A stretch of DNA of 64,000 bases from Bacteroidales bacterium (GTDB lineage: Bacteria > Bacteroidota > Bacteroidia > Bacteroidales > UBA3824). The position numbers were made by a program, and so were the translations under genes. The notes below the pieces were generated by a model. The model did not search any database. It saw only the letters and a program-made list of their open reading frames with translations, and was not told the DNA's origin. Of this stretch, positions 52,844 through 61,860 are shown piece by piece. Location of the stretch: positions 62,001-126,000 of the forward strand of contig JAFPYR010000069.1 in assembly GCA_017412115.1 (NCBI GenBank), given 5' to 3'. Numbering within the stretch: position 1 is the first letter of the stretch; each line of letters begins with the position of its first letter.

Positions 52844-53707
52844 TTACCTTGATTTAAAAAGTTTTATCAGGGGTTTGACATAATCTTCGTTGTCGGCGAT
52901 AACTGCGCAATCCACTCCCGAGCGTGAAAAAATTTCTTCGGTTTGTGTTTTACGTTTTTGAGCAATTCTGTAATACTCGTTTCTTACCTCTTGACTTGAG
53001 GTATCAACAAGACACATTTGCCCTGTTTCAGCATCCTGAAGGTTGATTAAGCCGACATCTGGAAGTTCAAAATCCCTTGGGTCATAAACATTCAAAGCCA
53101 TTAAATCGTGTTTGTGGCTTGCAATTCTAAGTGCTGATGAAAAATCACCGCAAATAAAATCCGAAATCAAAAAAGCGGTACTCCGTTTTTTTATGACCCT
53201 TGTCAGATATTCCAACGCCAAAGCCGGGTCTGTACCTTTTCCTTTCGGAGTAAAAGTAAGTAACTCTCTGATAATCCGAAGAATATGGCTACGACCTTTT
53301 TTCGGAGGAATAAACTTTTCGATAATATCCGAAAAGAAAATCACACCGATTTTATCGTTGTTGGAAATAGCAGAAAACGAAAGACAAGCGGCAATTTCCG
53401 TTATAAAATCGCGTTTTGACATATCCGTACTTCCGAAGTCCAAAGAGCCGCTGACATCAACAAGAATTATCACCGTCAGCTCCCTTTCTTCTTCAAAAAC
53501 CTTGATATACGGGCGGTTATAACGTGCAGTAACATTCCAATCAATGTTTCTTACATCATCACCGTACTGATACTCTCTTACTTCGCTAAACGACATACCC
53601 CGCCCTTTAAACGCACTATGATATTCGCCCGCAAAGAGATGATTGCTCAGTCCCCTTGTCTTAATTTCTATTTTTCTAACTTTTTTTAAAATATCAGACG
53701 TTTCCAT
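52844..53707 (-). CDS. DUF58 domain protein of the Bat operon
   Basis: The 287-residue soluble protein has the DUF58 signature (FSEVREYQYGDDVRNIDWNVTAR, about 40-62, given here in part) and a VWA-like fold with DVSGSLDFG (about 88-96). It acts with the MoxR ATPase in this operon type, possibly as adaptor. It lies 2 nt upstream of the next gene. A short AT-rich repeat separates it from the MoxR gene. Confidence 0.92.
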   Translation of the reverse strand: METSDILKKVRKIEIKTRGLSNHLFAGEYHSAFKGRGMSFSEVREYQYGDDVRNIDWNVTARYNRPYIKVFEEERELTVIILVDVSGSLDFGSTDMSKRDFITEIAACLSFSAISNNDKIGVIFFSDIIEKFIPPKKGRSHILRIIRELLTFTPKGKGTDPALALEYLTRVIKKRSTAFLISDFICGDFSSALRIASHKHDLMALNVYDPRDFELPDVGLINLQDAETGQMCLVDTSSQEVRNEYYRIAQKRKTQTEEIFSRSGVDCAVIADNEDYVKPLIKLFKSR

Positions 53708-53750
53708 AATTATTCATTATGAATTATGCATTACGAATTATGCATTATTA
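53708..53750. repeat. Short AT-rich tandem repeat GAATTATGCATTA
   Basis: A 13-nt unit GAATTATGCATTA appears twice in tandem with further partial copies, between the MoxR and DUF58 genes. It fills the whole 43-nt gap in the operon. A related string lies in inverse orientation at 28458-28487. Confidence 0.7.
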
Positions 53751-54746
53751 CTACGGTACTTGAACAGCGTTTAGAATTTCGCTAACGATTTCCTCAGTTG
53801 TAATATTCTGAGCTTCAGCCTCGTAACTCAATCCTATTCTGTGTCTTAACACAGCATGACAAACAGCTTTAACATCTTCGGGAATTACATAACCCCTTCT
53901 TTTGATAAAAGCGTATGCTTTGGCTGCTTTAGCAAGCGAAATGCCGGCACGCGGAGATGCTCCGTAACTGATAAGTTCTTTAAAATTAGAGAGTTGATAA
54001 TCTTCCGGTTTTCTTGTAGCCGAAACAATATCAACAATATATTGTTCAATTTTTTCTCCGATATAAACCTCTTTTACGATTTCTCTTGCACGAACAATAT
54101 CTTCAGATGTAAGGATTTGTTCAGGTTTAGGAAATTCGCCGGTAATATTCTGACGGATAATAAGTTTCTCTTCGTCTTTCTTCGGATATGAAACGATAAT
54201 TTTGAGCATAAAACGGTCTACTTGAGCCTCAGGCAACGGATATGTACCTTCTTGTTCGATAGGGTTTTGAGTTGCCAAAACAAGGAACGGGTCGTCAAGT
54301 TTGAAAGTTTGTTCGCCAATAGTTACTTGATGCTCCTGCATAGCCTCCAAAAGTGCACTCTGAACTTTAGCAGGGCTTCGGTTGATTTCGTCCGCCAAAA
54401 TAAAATTAGCGAAAACAGGACCTTTTTTTACAACAAATTCTTCATTCTTTTGAGAATAAATCATCGTACCTAAAAGGTCGGCCGGCAAAAGATCCGGCGT
54501 AAACTGAATACGGTTGAATTTAGATTTGACTATTTGGGACAAAGTTTTGATTGCTAAAGTTTTAGCCAATCCTGGAACACCTTCCAAGAGAACGTGTCCG
54601 TTGCTTAAAAGTCCGATTAAAAGTCCCTCGGTTAATTGTTTTTGACCTACGATAACTTTACCCATTTCCATGGTAACGAGGTCAATAAATGAACTTTCTT
54701 TACTAATTCTGTCGTTAAGTTCTTTAATATCAACAACTTGTGTCAT
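53751..54746 (-). CDS. MoxR family AAA+ ATPase
   Basis: The 331-residue ATPase has Walker A GVPGLAKT (about 54-61), Walker B FILADEINRSPAKVQ (about 113-127), sensor I LATQNPIEQEGTYPLPEAQ and an arginine finger region in DRFMLK. MoxR ATPases act as chaperones for complexes containing VWA proteins. It heads the Bat operon. The C-terminus has the usual lid helices (YGASPRAGISLAKAAKA). Confidence 0.95.
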   Translation of the reverse strand: MTQVVDIKELNDRISKESSFIDLVTMEMGKVIVGQKQLTEGLLIGLLSNGHVLLEGVPGLAKTLAIKTLSQIVKSKFNRIQFTPDLLPADLLGTMIYSQKNEEFVVKKGPVFANFILADEINRSPAKVQSALLEAMQEHQVTIGEQTFKLDDPFLVLATQNPIEQEGTYPLPEAQVDRFMLKIIVSYPKKDEEKLIIRQNITGEFPKPEQILTSEDIVRAREIVKEVYIGEKIEQYIVDIVSATRKPEDYQLSNFKELISYGASPRAGISLAKAAKAYAFIKRRGYVIPEDVKAVCHAVLRHRIGLSYEAEAQNITTEEIVSEILNAVQVP

Positions 54747-54773
54747 GTCGTAAATAATTATTTTTTATCAACG

Positions 54774-54805
54774 CAAAAATAATCAAACAACGTTTTCAAT
54801 GCAAT
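54774..54805 (-). promoter_or_regulatory. Promoter of the Bat operon
   Basis: Minus strand ATTG (54805-54802), 20-nt spacer, TATTTTTG (54781-54774), 28 nt before the MoxR ATG. One mismatch in the -33 box. Confidence 0.5.
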
Positions 54806-54880
54806 AGTTTTTATAAAATTTGATTGAAATTAACTTTTTTTAAAAGTGTTTCGGCTTAAAATATACTTAACCCGGCTATG

Positions 54881-54912
54881 CTTGGAAATTATATTAAAAG
54901 GAATTAATTTTG
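54881..54912 (+). promoter_or_regulatory. Promoter of the ThrE-type exporter
   Basis: CTTG (54881-54884), 20-nt spacer, TAATTTTG (54905-54912), 30 nt before ATG 54942. Confidence 0.5.
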
Positions 54913-54941
54913 CCGCAACTTTTTAAACCTTTTTAATCTTG

Positions 54942-55763
54942 ATGCAAAGTTCAGAAAATAGATCACAAATATCTGAGGCATTGGAAGTTGCAACAAAAGC
55001 AGGATACATACTTTTGGAAAACGGGGCAGAAATTTCGCGCGTAGAAGAAACCATGAACCGCATTGCAAAATATTTCGGCGTAGACTCAGGAAATTATTTT
55101 GTGTTAAGCAACGGTATATTTGCTACCGGCAATTCACGAAAACTGAAAAACAAAAATCCGAACTCCCAATCAGAACAATTTGCGGACGTAAAATACATTC
55201 CGATAAGGGGTTCGAGACTTGACAAAGTGGTAGAAATCAATCAGTTGTCCAGAGACATCGAAGCAGGAAAATACACGATAGAAACTGCTGAGGAAAAACT
55301 TGAAGAAATCAACAAGATTCCGCCCGTAAAAGGTTGGTTTCAGATTTTGTCATCGGGAATCGGCAGCGGATTTTTTTGTTCGATTTTTGGCGGCGGCTTG
55401 CAAGACTGTTTAGTCTCTACGATTGCGGGACTTATCCTTTGGATATTCGTTCTAAAAATAAGCGGCACCCATATTTCAAAACTTTTCGGAAATATGGTCG
55501 GCTCAATTATCGCGACCTCAGTTTGCATAGTGTCAATAAAACTCGGACTCGGAGTAAGTTTGGGACATACTATAATAGGTGCAGTAATTCCGCTTGTCCC
55601 GGGCGTTGCCTTTACAATCGGAATCCGCGACATCGTGGACGAAGATTATTTGGCGGGGACAACAAGGCTCGTTGATGCAAGCGTTGTTTTTTTCGGAATC
55701 GCAATGGGAGTTGCAGTAACATTAATCGGATTCAGCAAGTTTTTAGGAGGACTTGAATTATGA
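54942..55763 (+). CDS. Threonine/serine exporter, N-terminal half (ThrE-type, DUF1212)
   Basis: A 273-residue protein with the cytoplasmic part (EISRVEETMNRIAKYFG, about 28-44) and about five membrane helices from residue 130 on (ILSSGIGSGFFCSIFGGG, LVPGVAFTIGIRDI). ThrE in actinobacteria is one chain; here the second half is a separate gene overlapping by four bases (55760-55763). It likely exports threonine or serine. A TTG at 54939 is an unlikely start. Confidence 0.9.
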   Translation: MQSSENRSQISEALEVATKAGYILLENGAEISRVEETMNRIAKYFGVDSGNYFVLSNGIFATGNSRKLKNKNPNSQSEQFADVKYIPIRGSRLDKVVEINQLSRDIEAGKYTIETAEEKLEEINKIPPVKGWFQILSSGIGSGFFCSIFGGGLQDCLVSTIAGLILWIFVLKISGTHISKLFGNMVGSIIATSVCIVSIKLGLGVSLGHTIIGAVIPLVPGVAFTIGIRDIVDEDYLAGTTRLVDASVVFFGIAMGVAVTLIGFSKFLGGLEL

Positions 55764-56224
55764 CAGAAGAATTTGATATGATAACCCAAACCGTTTGGTT
55801 TCAAGTGATTTCGGGATATTTCGGAACGATAGCCTTCGCTATATTATTCGGAGTTCCTAAAAAATTTTGGAACACCGGCGGCATTGTCGGAGCAGCGGGT
55901 TGGACGGTAAATATTTTGCTCGCCCGTTATGCGAATTTCACGCCGTTTGAATCAAATTTCTGCGCCTCCGTTGTGATAACTTTTTTATCAAGATGCTTTG
56001 CCGTGATAAAAAAATGTCCAGTTACAGTCTTTAGAATCAGCGGTTTGCTGCCTTTGGTTCCTGGCGTTGGAATTTATTGGACGATTTATTATATGGTATC
56101 TGACAATTTTTCAAAAGCCTTTGACACAGGATTGACGGCAGTGAAAGTTTTAGTGGCAATAATACTTGGAATGGTCATCGTTTCAGGCATTCCGAACAAA
56201 TTTTTCAAAGTTCTAAAAAAATAA
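55760..56224 (+). CDS. Threonine/serine exporter, C-terminal half (DUF3815)
   Basis: The 154-residue protein has four or five membrane helices with IAFAILFGVPKKFW, GLLPLVPGVGIYWTIYYM and a final ILGMVIVSGIPNKFF. It matches the second half of ThrE. Its ATG overlaps the stop of the first half, so both are made together. Confidence 0.9.
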   Translation: MTEEFDMITQTVWFQVISGYFGTIAFAILFGVPKKFWNTGGIVGAAGWTVNILLARYANFTPFESNFCASVVITFLSRCFAVIKKCPVTVFRISGLLPLVPGVGIYWTIYYMVSDNFSKAFDTGLTAVKVLVAIILGMVIVSGIPNKFFKVLKK

Positions 56225-56227
56225 TTT

Positions 56228-56260
56228 AATTATGCCGTGGAACAAAACCTCGGCATAATT
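56228..56260 (+). terminator. Hairpin after the ThrE-type operon
   Basis: AATTATGCCG (56228-56237) and CGGCATAATT (56251-56260) form a 10-bp stem starting 4 nt after the stop. Only TTTGTATT follows, so terminator strength is unclear. Confidence 0.45.
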
Positions 56261-56689
56261 TGTATTAAAAAGCTTAATATTTTTCTAAAAAAAGGACATA
56301 AAAAAAAGAGAGCCCTTAAAATAAGAACTCTCTTTAAAACCAAAAATTAACCTAAAACAAACTAATTAACCTAACAAAACTATGAAAAATATATATTCTT
56401 TTCATTTCCTATATATTAAAACCTTGAGTGCTGAATTTTAGATTTTTTTTAAAAAGGAGTGTTGTTATCACAACAACACCCCCAATACAAATAACAACCT
56501 AAAATCAAACTATTAACTCAAAAAATTTTAACATTTATAATTAAATCAACATGAAATGTTCCTTGATTATTACACTGCAAAGTAACAGCTTTTTTTTCAT
56601 CTGTGCAAATTTTTAAGCAAGTTTTTTTTCTAATTTTAAACTTTTTAACACTTAGAAATATTACTCACTCATTATCAAATAGTTACATA
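56261..56689. other. Gene-free gap with hairpins and a duplicated leader-like segment
   Basis: No convincing gene. It holds a GAGAG/CTCTC hairpin with T8 on the minus strand (about 56301-56335) and a GTGTTGTT hairpin (56459-56479). Two similar AACCTAAAA-type segments (about 56349-56376 and 56495-56522) each lie upstream of a short ATG frame (56382, 18 codons; 56551, about 20 codons). These small frames are not supported as genes. Confidence 0.5.
56451..56480 (-). terminator. Likely terminator of the GH5-like gene
   Basis: On the minus strand GGTGTTGTT...AACAACACTCC (56480-56456) is followed by TTTTT. It lies about 210 nt past the gene stop. Confidence 0.45.
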
Positions 56690-59233
56690 CTATTCAATCC
56701 ACGCTCCGATGAAGCCAAATGAAAGCTTTTCTTTACATTTTGGAGTCATAATCACAAAAATGTCTGCATTTTTCAGCGAAAAACTCTCTTTAGAATCTCC
56801 CGAAAACTCACTTGAGGAGAAAATCGGATAACTTTCATGCAAAAAAACGGTCGGAAAAGGTTTCAAATCTTTCAAATTTATTTCTAATAATTCTTGATTT
56901 TTTTCGGTTTTAACCTCCTTCATAAACGTAAATCCAGAATTATCAACAAAACCGATTCTTAAAGTTTGTGGCTCAGAAAAAGGCTGAAACATCAGTTTCA
57001 ATTTTCCGACATTTTTTATTCCCTCTTTCCGTCCGGTGATTATACCACGTATATCTTTGAAAATAACCGATGATGATTCAATGTCAGGCTTGCTGTAAAC
57101 CAAAAGCGCATTTTGATAAAACGGCATATTAATTACTTTTTTAGCGGAAGATTTGCTCCAACTTGGTAAAAACTTTACTGAAAGATTTTCATCGTCAGAA
57201 GCCGAAGAAATCAAAAGCATTTTGTCGTTTTTATCAACTATAGGTGTAGAATAAAAGTTTTTCTCGTCAGCGTCCCAATCCAAAGGATTTCCTTGATATT
57301 CAGAGGGATAAGTGATACATTTTCCGCCACTGTAAACCAAAATATAATATCCGAAGATTCCCGAAAAATACCAATTTTCAGGAATTTCTACGGAATAATC
57401 ATAATAGGAAATTTTGTCCATTTTAATTGACTTGTTGTTATTACTCCAAAACGAAATATTATATGGATAAACAACCAAAGAATCAACAACTTGCGGAGAT
57501 ACAACTCTCGCTTTCAAAACCAAAGCAGACCCTTTTTCATGGACGGCTTTTGGAGAATGTATCAAATAAACTTTATCAACATTAGTCTCGGGTGCAAAAA
57601 ATTCCGAAACTTCAATATTATTATATCTAAAATCCTTTGAAATATTAGTTTTAGCTTTTTGAGATTTCAACAAATAAACTCCCGGCATAAAAGAAATTTT
57701 ACCGTCAATCAATTTAAAATCAGCCTTTTGAGAGATTTTTTCGATTTTAAAATCATCGCCCAAATCCTCCAAAGAAATTTTCATATGACGATAATCAGAA
57801 ATCAAAACACCGACTTTTCTTTTGAGGGAAGGCTTTTTAAACGGGTCATTTACAATCACTTGATCGGGCAAAATCTCCAATCTCCAAACTCCTTTGTCCA
57901 ATTTGTCAAGAAAATATGCGCCCGTACCATCGTATTCAACAACTTTTGAACTGCCCAAACCGCAAATCTCTTTCAATTTTTTAGTATTAACAGGAGAAAT
58001 ATCGTTGGAATTTGTATAAAAAAACTTTTCTTCAGTATTATAAGCAGCAAGATTTCGCTTATAACTAACTGTAGCTCCGTAAAATACCGTATCGTTAGGA
58101 TATTTTTCAAATTTTGCATACAAAGGAACGGTTTTGGAAAGTTCTGCGGCTATTTTCATTCCGACAGCCTTGCCGGGAGTATAAAGCAAATTTAAATAAT
58201 GTGTCTGATAATCAGTATTATAACACGCCAAAAATGTTGCATCGTATGCAAATTGCGTTATCCACTGAAAACCCGCCGAACGAAAACTTCTAATCACCGC
58301 CGGATAAAGGTAGGTTTGAAGAATATCGCCCGGATCAAATTCATAAATAACTTTAGCCTTATTTTTAAAACCTTCAACATCTTGAAAATCAATGCTATAA
58401 TTATCAACATACGGCAAATAATTAAAACTCAACTCACCGCCTGAAACCAAACCCGTAGGATACCATTGATAAGTTCCCGCATCAATTTCCGTCTTAAAAT
58501 ATGCACTTACAAAATCATGGTTATGGCTAACATTATAAAAAATAGGCTTATTATAACCGGTTGATTTTAAAGCTTTTATCATAGAATTAATATAATTTTC
58601 CGTATCCGTAGCAGAGACTGCATGACAGGGTTCGTTGTTAATTTCAAAGGCAACGATGCAAGTATCTGACAAATAGGATTTTCCCGTAAAACTATTAACG
58701 TGTTTTGCAAGTTGGGAAATATAGTTTTGTTGTGCTTTAACAGCCTGACTGTCAGAATGAACCGCACATTTATCATAATAATACGTAAAACCGTCCGTTT
58801 TTTGATTTCTCTCGGGATAGCCATTGCCGAAATTGGTTTGCGCCGTAAAAACAATGTCAATGCCACGCTCCTCAAGCTTTTTTACTAAATAATCCAAAAG
58901 TCTAAGATGCTCGTTTTCAATGAGATTGCCATCTTTGTCAGAAATTTCAACGTCCCACAAATGAAGTCGGAAAGCGTTGAAACCAAGCCGCGCAAAATGA
59001 TAAACATCGTTATCAATCGCCTTATAACGGTCTACACCCAAATAATCCGCCGCACGAAAAGAATGTGCAAATGGCAAAGTATAATTAGTTCCGCAATACG
59101 AAACCTCCGCGCCGGTACTTGTCCGCCGCAAAACGCCCTGATTATCAACATATAATGGAATAGTTTTAGATTTTTGCGCACAACATGAAACGCCAATTAA
59201 AACTGATAATGTAAAAAGTGTTATTTTCTTCAT
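56690..59233 (-). CDS. Exported GH5-like (clan GH-A) glycoside hydrolase
   Basis: An 847-residue protein with a lipoprotein-like leader (MKKITLFTLSVLIGVSCCAQ). The catalytic barrel spans about 35-370: NAFRLHLWD, the acid/base Glu near 201 in VAFEINNEP, and a probable nucleophile near 297 in VIYEFDPGD. The rest (about 380-847) is a series of beta domains. The NEP motif and layout fit cellulase-family hydrolases acting on beta-mannan or beta-glucan; the substrate is not determined. No SusC/D genes or other glycosidases are adjacent. Confidence 0.82.
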   Translation of the reverse strand: MKKITLFTLSVLIGVSCCAQKSKTIPLYVDNQGVLRRTSTGAEVSYCGTNYTLPFAHSFRAADYLGVDRYKAIDNDVYHFARLGFNAFRLHLWDVEISDKDGNLIENEHLRLLDYLVKKLEERGIDIVFTAQTNFGNGYPERNQKTDGFTYYYDKCAVHSDSQAVKAQQNYISQLAKHVNSFTGKSYLSDTCIVAFEINNEPCHAVSATDTENYINSMIKALKSTGYNKPIFYNVSHNHDFVSAYFKTEIDAGTYQWYPTGLVSGGELSFNYLPYVDNYSIDFQDVEGFKNKAKVIYEFDPGDILQTYLYPAVIRSFRSAGFQWITQFAYDATFLACYNTDYQTHYLNLLYTPGKAVGMKIAAELSKTVPLYAKFEKYPNDTVFYGATVSYKRNLAAYNTEEKFFYTNSNDISPVNTKKLKEICGLGSSKVVEYDGTGAYFLDKLDKGVWRLEILPDQVIVNDPFKKPSLKRKVGVLISDYRHMKISLEDLGDDFKIEKISQKADFKLIDGKISFMPGVYLLKSQKAKTNISKDFRYNNIEVSEFFAPETNVDKVYLIHSPKAVHEKGSALVLKARVVSPQVVDSLVVYPYNISFWSNNNKSIKMDKISYYDYSVEIPENWYFSGIFGYYILVYSGGKCITYPSEYQGNPLDWDADEKNFYSTPIVDKNDKMLLISSASDDENLSVKFLPSWSKSSAKKVINMPFYQNALLVYSKPDIESSSVIFKDIRGIITGRKEGIKNVGKLKLMFQPFSEPQTLRIGFVDNSGFTFMKEVKTEKNQELLEINLKDLKPFPTVFLHESYPIFSSSEFSGDSKESFSLKNADIFVIMTPKCKEKLSFGFIGAWIE

Positions 59234-59266
59234 GCTATTTTTAATACTAAATTAAAAATGATTTTA

Positions 59267-59274
59267 TAATTTTG
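59267..59274 (+). promoter_or_regulatory. -7 box of the S37-like peptidase gene
   Basis: TAATTTTG, 32 nt before the ATG at 59307. The -33 box is not clear. Confidence 0.35.
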
Positions 59275-59280
59275 AAGTTT

Positions 59281-59288
59281 CAAATTTA
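59281..59288 (-). promoter_or_regulatory. -7 box of the GH5-like gene
   Basis: Minus-strand TAAATTTG, 47 nt before the ATG at 59233. It lies next to the divergent -7 box at 59267-59274. Confidence 0.35.
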
Positions 59289-59306
59289 TAAAAAATAAAG
59301 CAAAAA

Positions 59307-60602
59307 ATGAAAAAATTTTTAATTGTATTGATTTTCAGCGTTTTTTCATTGACCTTAAGAGCACAATCTGAAACTACGCTTTTGGACAAACTTTCATCAC
59401 TGAAAGGAATTTCGGACATCGAAAAACTCGATTCAAAAAATTATTCCGAAAAATACGTAATGTTTATTGAACAAAATATTAACGGTAATTCGCCCGAAAA
59501 TGGAACGTTCAAACAAAGAGTTATTGTAGGTTTTAGAGGTTTTGACCGTCCGACAATCCTCGTAACAGAAGGTTATTCAGCCTCTTACGCTACCCGTGAA
59601 AGATACCGCGAAGAATTGTCAGAGCTTTATAACGCCAATCTCATTGTTGTAGAACACCGTTATTTTGAAAAATCAGTTCCACAGCCCACAAACTGGAATT
59701 TTATGACGATTGCCAATTCTGCTAACGACTTGCATCACGTAAGAGAAACTTTCGGTAAAATTTTCACGAAAAAATGGGTTGCAACAGGCATTTCAAAAGG
59801 TGGCTCAACTTGCACTTATTACCGCGCATTTTATCCTAACGACGTAGATGCTACGGTTGCATACGTTGCTCCGATAAGCCACGCAGTTATTGACGGCAGA
59901 CACGAAAAATTTCTCCTCAAAAAAGTAGGAACAAAAGAGGAACGTGAAAAAATTAAAGATTGTCAAGTCGAATTTATGAAACGTAAATCCAAAATACTCA
60001 GTATGTTGGACACTTTTTCGGTAAATCATAATTATCATTATTACGTTCCGCTTTCTCAGGTTTACGATTATATGGTATTGGAATATGAATTTTCGCTCTG
60101 GCAATGGGGAACTCCTGTTTCGACAATTCCTTCAAAAGGTGAAAGCGATATTGTTTGGTTCAAATATATCGTTGATATGGTAGGCCCGGATTATTTTGCA
60201 AGCGAATCCGATAACACACCTTTTTTCTACCAAGTACTCAGAGAGTTCGGTTATTACGGTTATTCTCTCAAAAACATCAAAAAATACACGGATTTAAAAG
60301 ATACCAAACACTATGTCAGGGACATAATGGTACCCGCCGAGATGCGTAACACTGAATTCGACAAAACGGTTTACAAATTCACAGAAAAATATCTCAAAGA
60401 AAACGATCCGACTTTGATTTTCATTTACGGAGAAAACGATCCGTGGACAGCCTCAGGCGTAGCAGGTTGGCTCAACTGCAAGAAAAAACAAAATATGCAG
60501 GTTTTTGTTCAACCCAACGGCTCACATTTGGCAAGAATATCCAATATGCCGGAAAACATGAAAAATCAAATCACATCCAAACTTGACAAATGGATTAAAT
60601 AA
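59307..60602 (+). CDS. Secreted S37-type (PS-10) peptidase
   Basis: The 431-residue protein has a signal peptide (cleavage near LRAQS) and an alpha/beta-hydrolase fold with Ser near 165 (VATGISKGGSTCTYYR), Asp near 379 (YGENDPWTASG) and His near 407 (NGSHLARI). It resembles the S37 tripeptidyl aminopeptidases. It would trim peptides in the periplasm or outside the cell. It is followed by a strong terminator. Confidence 0.85.
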   Translation: MKKFLIVLIFSVFSLTLRAQSETTLLDKLSSLKGISDIEKLDSKNYSEKYVMFIEQNINGNSPENGTFKQRVIVGFRGFDRPTILVTEGYSASYATRERYREELSELYNANLIVVEHRYFEKSVPQPTNWNFMTIANSANDLHHVRETFGKIFTKKWVATGISKGGSTCTYYRAFYPNDVDATVAYVAPISHAVIDGRHEKFLLKKVGTKEEREKIKDCQVEFMKRKSKILSMLDTFSVNHNYHYYVPLSQVYDYMVLEYEFSLWQWGTPVSTIPSKGESDIVWFKYIVDMVGPDYFASESDNTPFFYQVLREFGYYGYSLKNIKKYTDLKDTKHYVRDIMVPAEMRNTEFDKTVYKFTEKYLKENDPTLIFIYGENDPWTASGVAGWLNCKKKQNMQVFVQPNGSHLARISNMPENMKNQITSKLDKWIK

Positions 60603-60612
60603 TTTTAAAAAG

Positions 60613-60650
60613 AAAAAAGGCTGACGTTAAAAAAAACGTCAGCCTTTTTT
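60613..60650. terminator. Terminator of the S37-type peptidase gene
   Basis: AAAAAAGGCTGACGTT (60613-60628) and its perfect complement (60635-60650), with T-runs in both directions. Confidence 0.85.
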
Positions 60651-60670
60651 AATGTCGACCATCAAACTTT

Positions 60671-60702
60671 TTTGCCCATCTAAAAAAAATTTCATAACTT
60701 TG
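60671..60702 (+). promoter_or_regulatory. Promoter of the ORF6N gene
   Basis: TTTG (60671-60674), 20-nt spacer, TAACTTTG (60695-60702): exact consensus, 28 nt before the ATG at 60730. Confidence 0.7.
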
Positions 60703-60729
60703 CACTGCTTTCAAAAAACACTCAACACT

Positions 60730-61112
60730 ATGCCGAACAACTCGTTGCAAACCATAAATATCGAAAACCGAATCCTTGTAATCAGGTGAAGCAAGTGATG
60801 CTCGACCGTGATTTGGCGGAGTTGTACGGCGTGGAGACCAAAGTTTTGAATCAGGCGGTAAAAAGAAACATTGAAAGATTCCCTCAAAACTTTATGTTTC
60901 AATTAGATGAGTATGAATTTAAAAATTGGAGGTCACAATTTGTGACCTTAAAGAATCTCAAAACACAAGAACAAATTGAAAGTCAAAGAGGTAAACATAC
61001 AAAATATCTCGCTTACCGCACCGATAATGAGCAATTTGTAATTTTTACATCAAAACATTTTCCTTTAACTTTATACAAGACAATAAATAAACTACATTAT
61101 ACTAAATTTTAA
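60730..61112 (+). pseudogene. Frameshifted ORF6N domain gene
   Basis: The ORF6N domain ([35 protein letters not shown]) is complete up to about the RSQFVTL stretch and belongs to DNA-binding proteins often found in phages and accessory regions. The expected N-terminus [19 protein letters not shown] starts at ATG 60730 but hits TGA at 60787, while the remainder is in another frame from 60786 (GTG). A one-base loss near 60786 explains both. The C-terminus is also short and diverges after [11 protein letters not shown]. It has an intact promoter, so decay is probably recent. Confidence 0.75.
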
Positions 61113-61119
61113 ATTTAGA

Positions 61120-61860
61120 TTAATCTCTGTGTGATTTTATGAAATTCGGATACTCCTTTAAAAATTGATAATAAGCATCTGTCAAGCTATTATACATATC
61201 TTCGGAACTTTTGCGTACACTCAAATGCCAATTATTTATAGCTATTTTTTCCTTATCTTTATCATAATATATCCAATCATTATATCTTTTGAATTTATAT
61301 TTGCATGCTTTAATGAGAAAATTCAATATTAGGTTTCCTGTGTCTTCTACGTAATCAGAATATCCACAACATACAATTATATCAGCATCAAGATTTTCTA
61401 TTTGTTCTTTCAAAAACTCACCATCTCTTTCAAGATATTTCCTCAATATATAGTTGGGCAACGAATTTGTTCCAGCCTCCTTTTTTACATTGATTCTTGC
61501 AAGTGCAGATTTACTGTAAAGTTCTTCCGCCTCTTCATTTGTAAAAGTATAGTCAGCTTTATACTTTGATGTTGTATTATGCAAACCATATAATTGATAC
61601 ATTAAATTACGAAAAAATGCATAAGACAAATCACCGAGTTCGCCTCTTACATCCCAAGCATCAGCATCACCAGCAGGCTGATCTTTGGTAATGAATAAAA
61701 TACGTAATTGTGCTTCATTCCATAATTTATTTTCGCTATCATCATTTTTTCCACGATACATTATTCCATCATATGCGAACTTTTTTTCACCATACTTATC
61801 TTCATTATTTTGTCTCCATTTATCTAGAATTTTTTTGTTTCGTTTAACATAATCTTTCAT
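61120..61860 (-). CDS. Unrecognised protein, possibly uracil-DNA glycosylase fold
   Basis: The 246-residue soluble protein is not one I recognise. It has a start strand LRILFITKDQPAGDADAW, SALARINVKKEAGTNS, a strand ADIIVCCGYSD and NNWHLSVRKSSEDMYN. This order (strand-loop near the N-terminus, a central ARxNVKK, a strand and a His-containing loop before a helix) recalls uracil-DNA glycosylase-like folds, but the match is weak. It converges with the ORF6N fragment in a patch of accessory genes. Confidence 0.6.
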   Translation of the reverse strand: MKDYVKRNKKILDKWRQNNEDKYGEKKFAYDGIMYRGKNDDSENKLWNEAQLRILFITKDQPAGDADAWDVRGELGDLSYAFFRNLMYQLYGLHNTTSKYKADYTFTNEEAEELYSKSALARINVKKEAGTNSLPNYILRKYLERDGEFLKEQIENLDADIIVCCGYSDYVEDTGNLILNFLIKACKYKFKRYNDWIYYDKDKEKIAINNWHLSVRKSSEDMYNSLTDAYYQFLKEYPNFIKSHRD

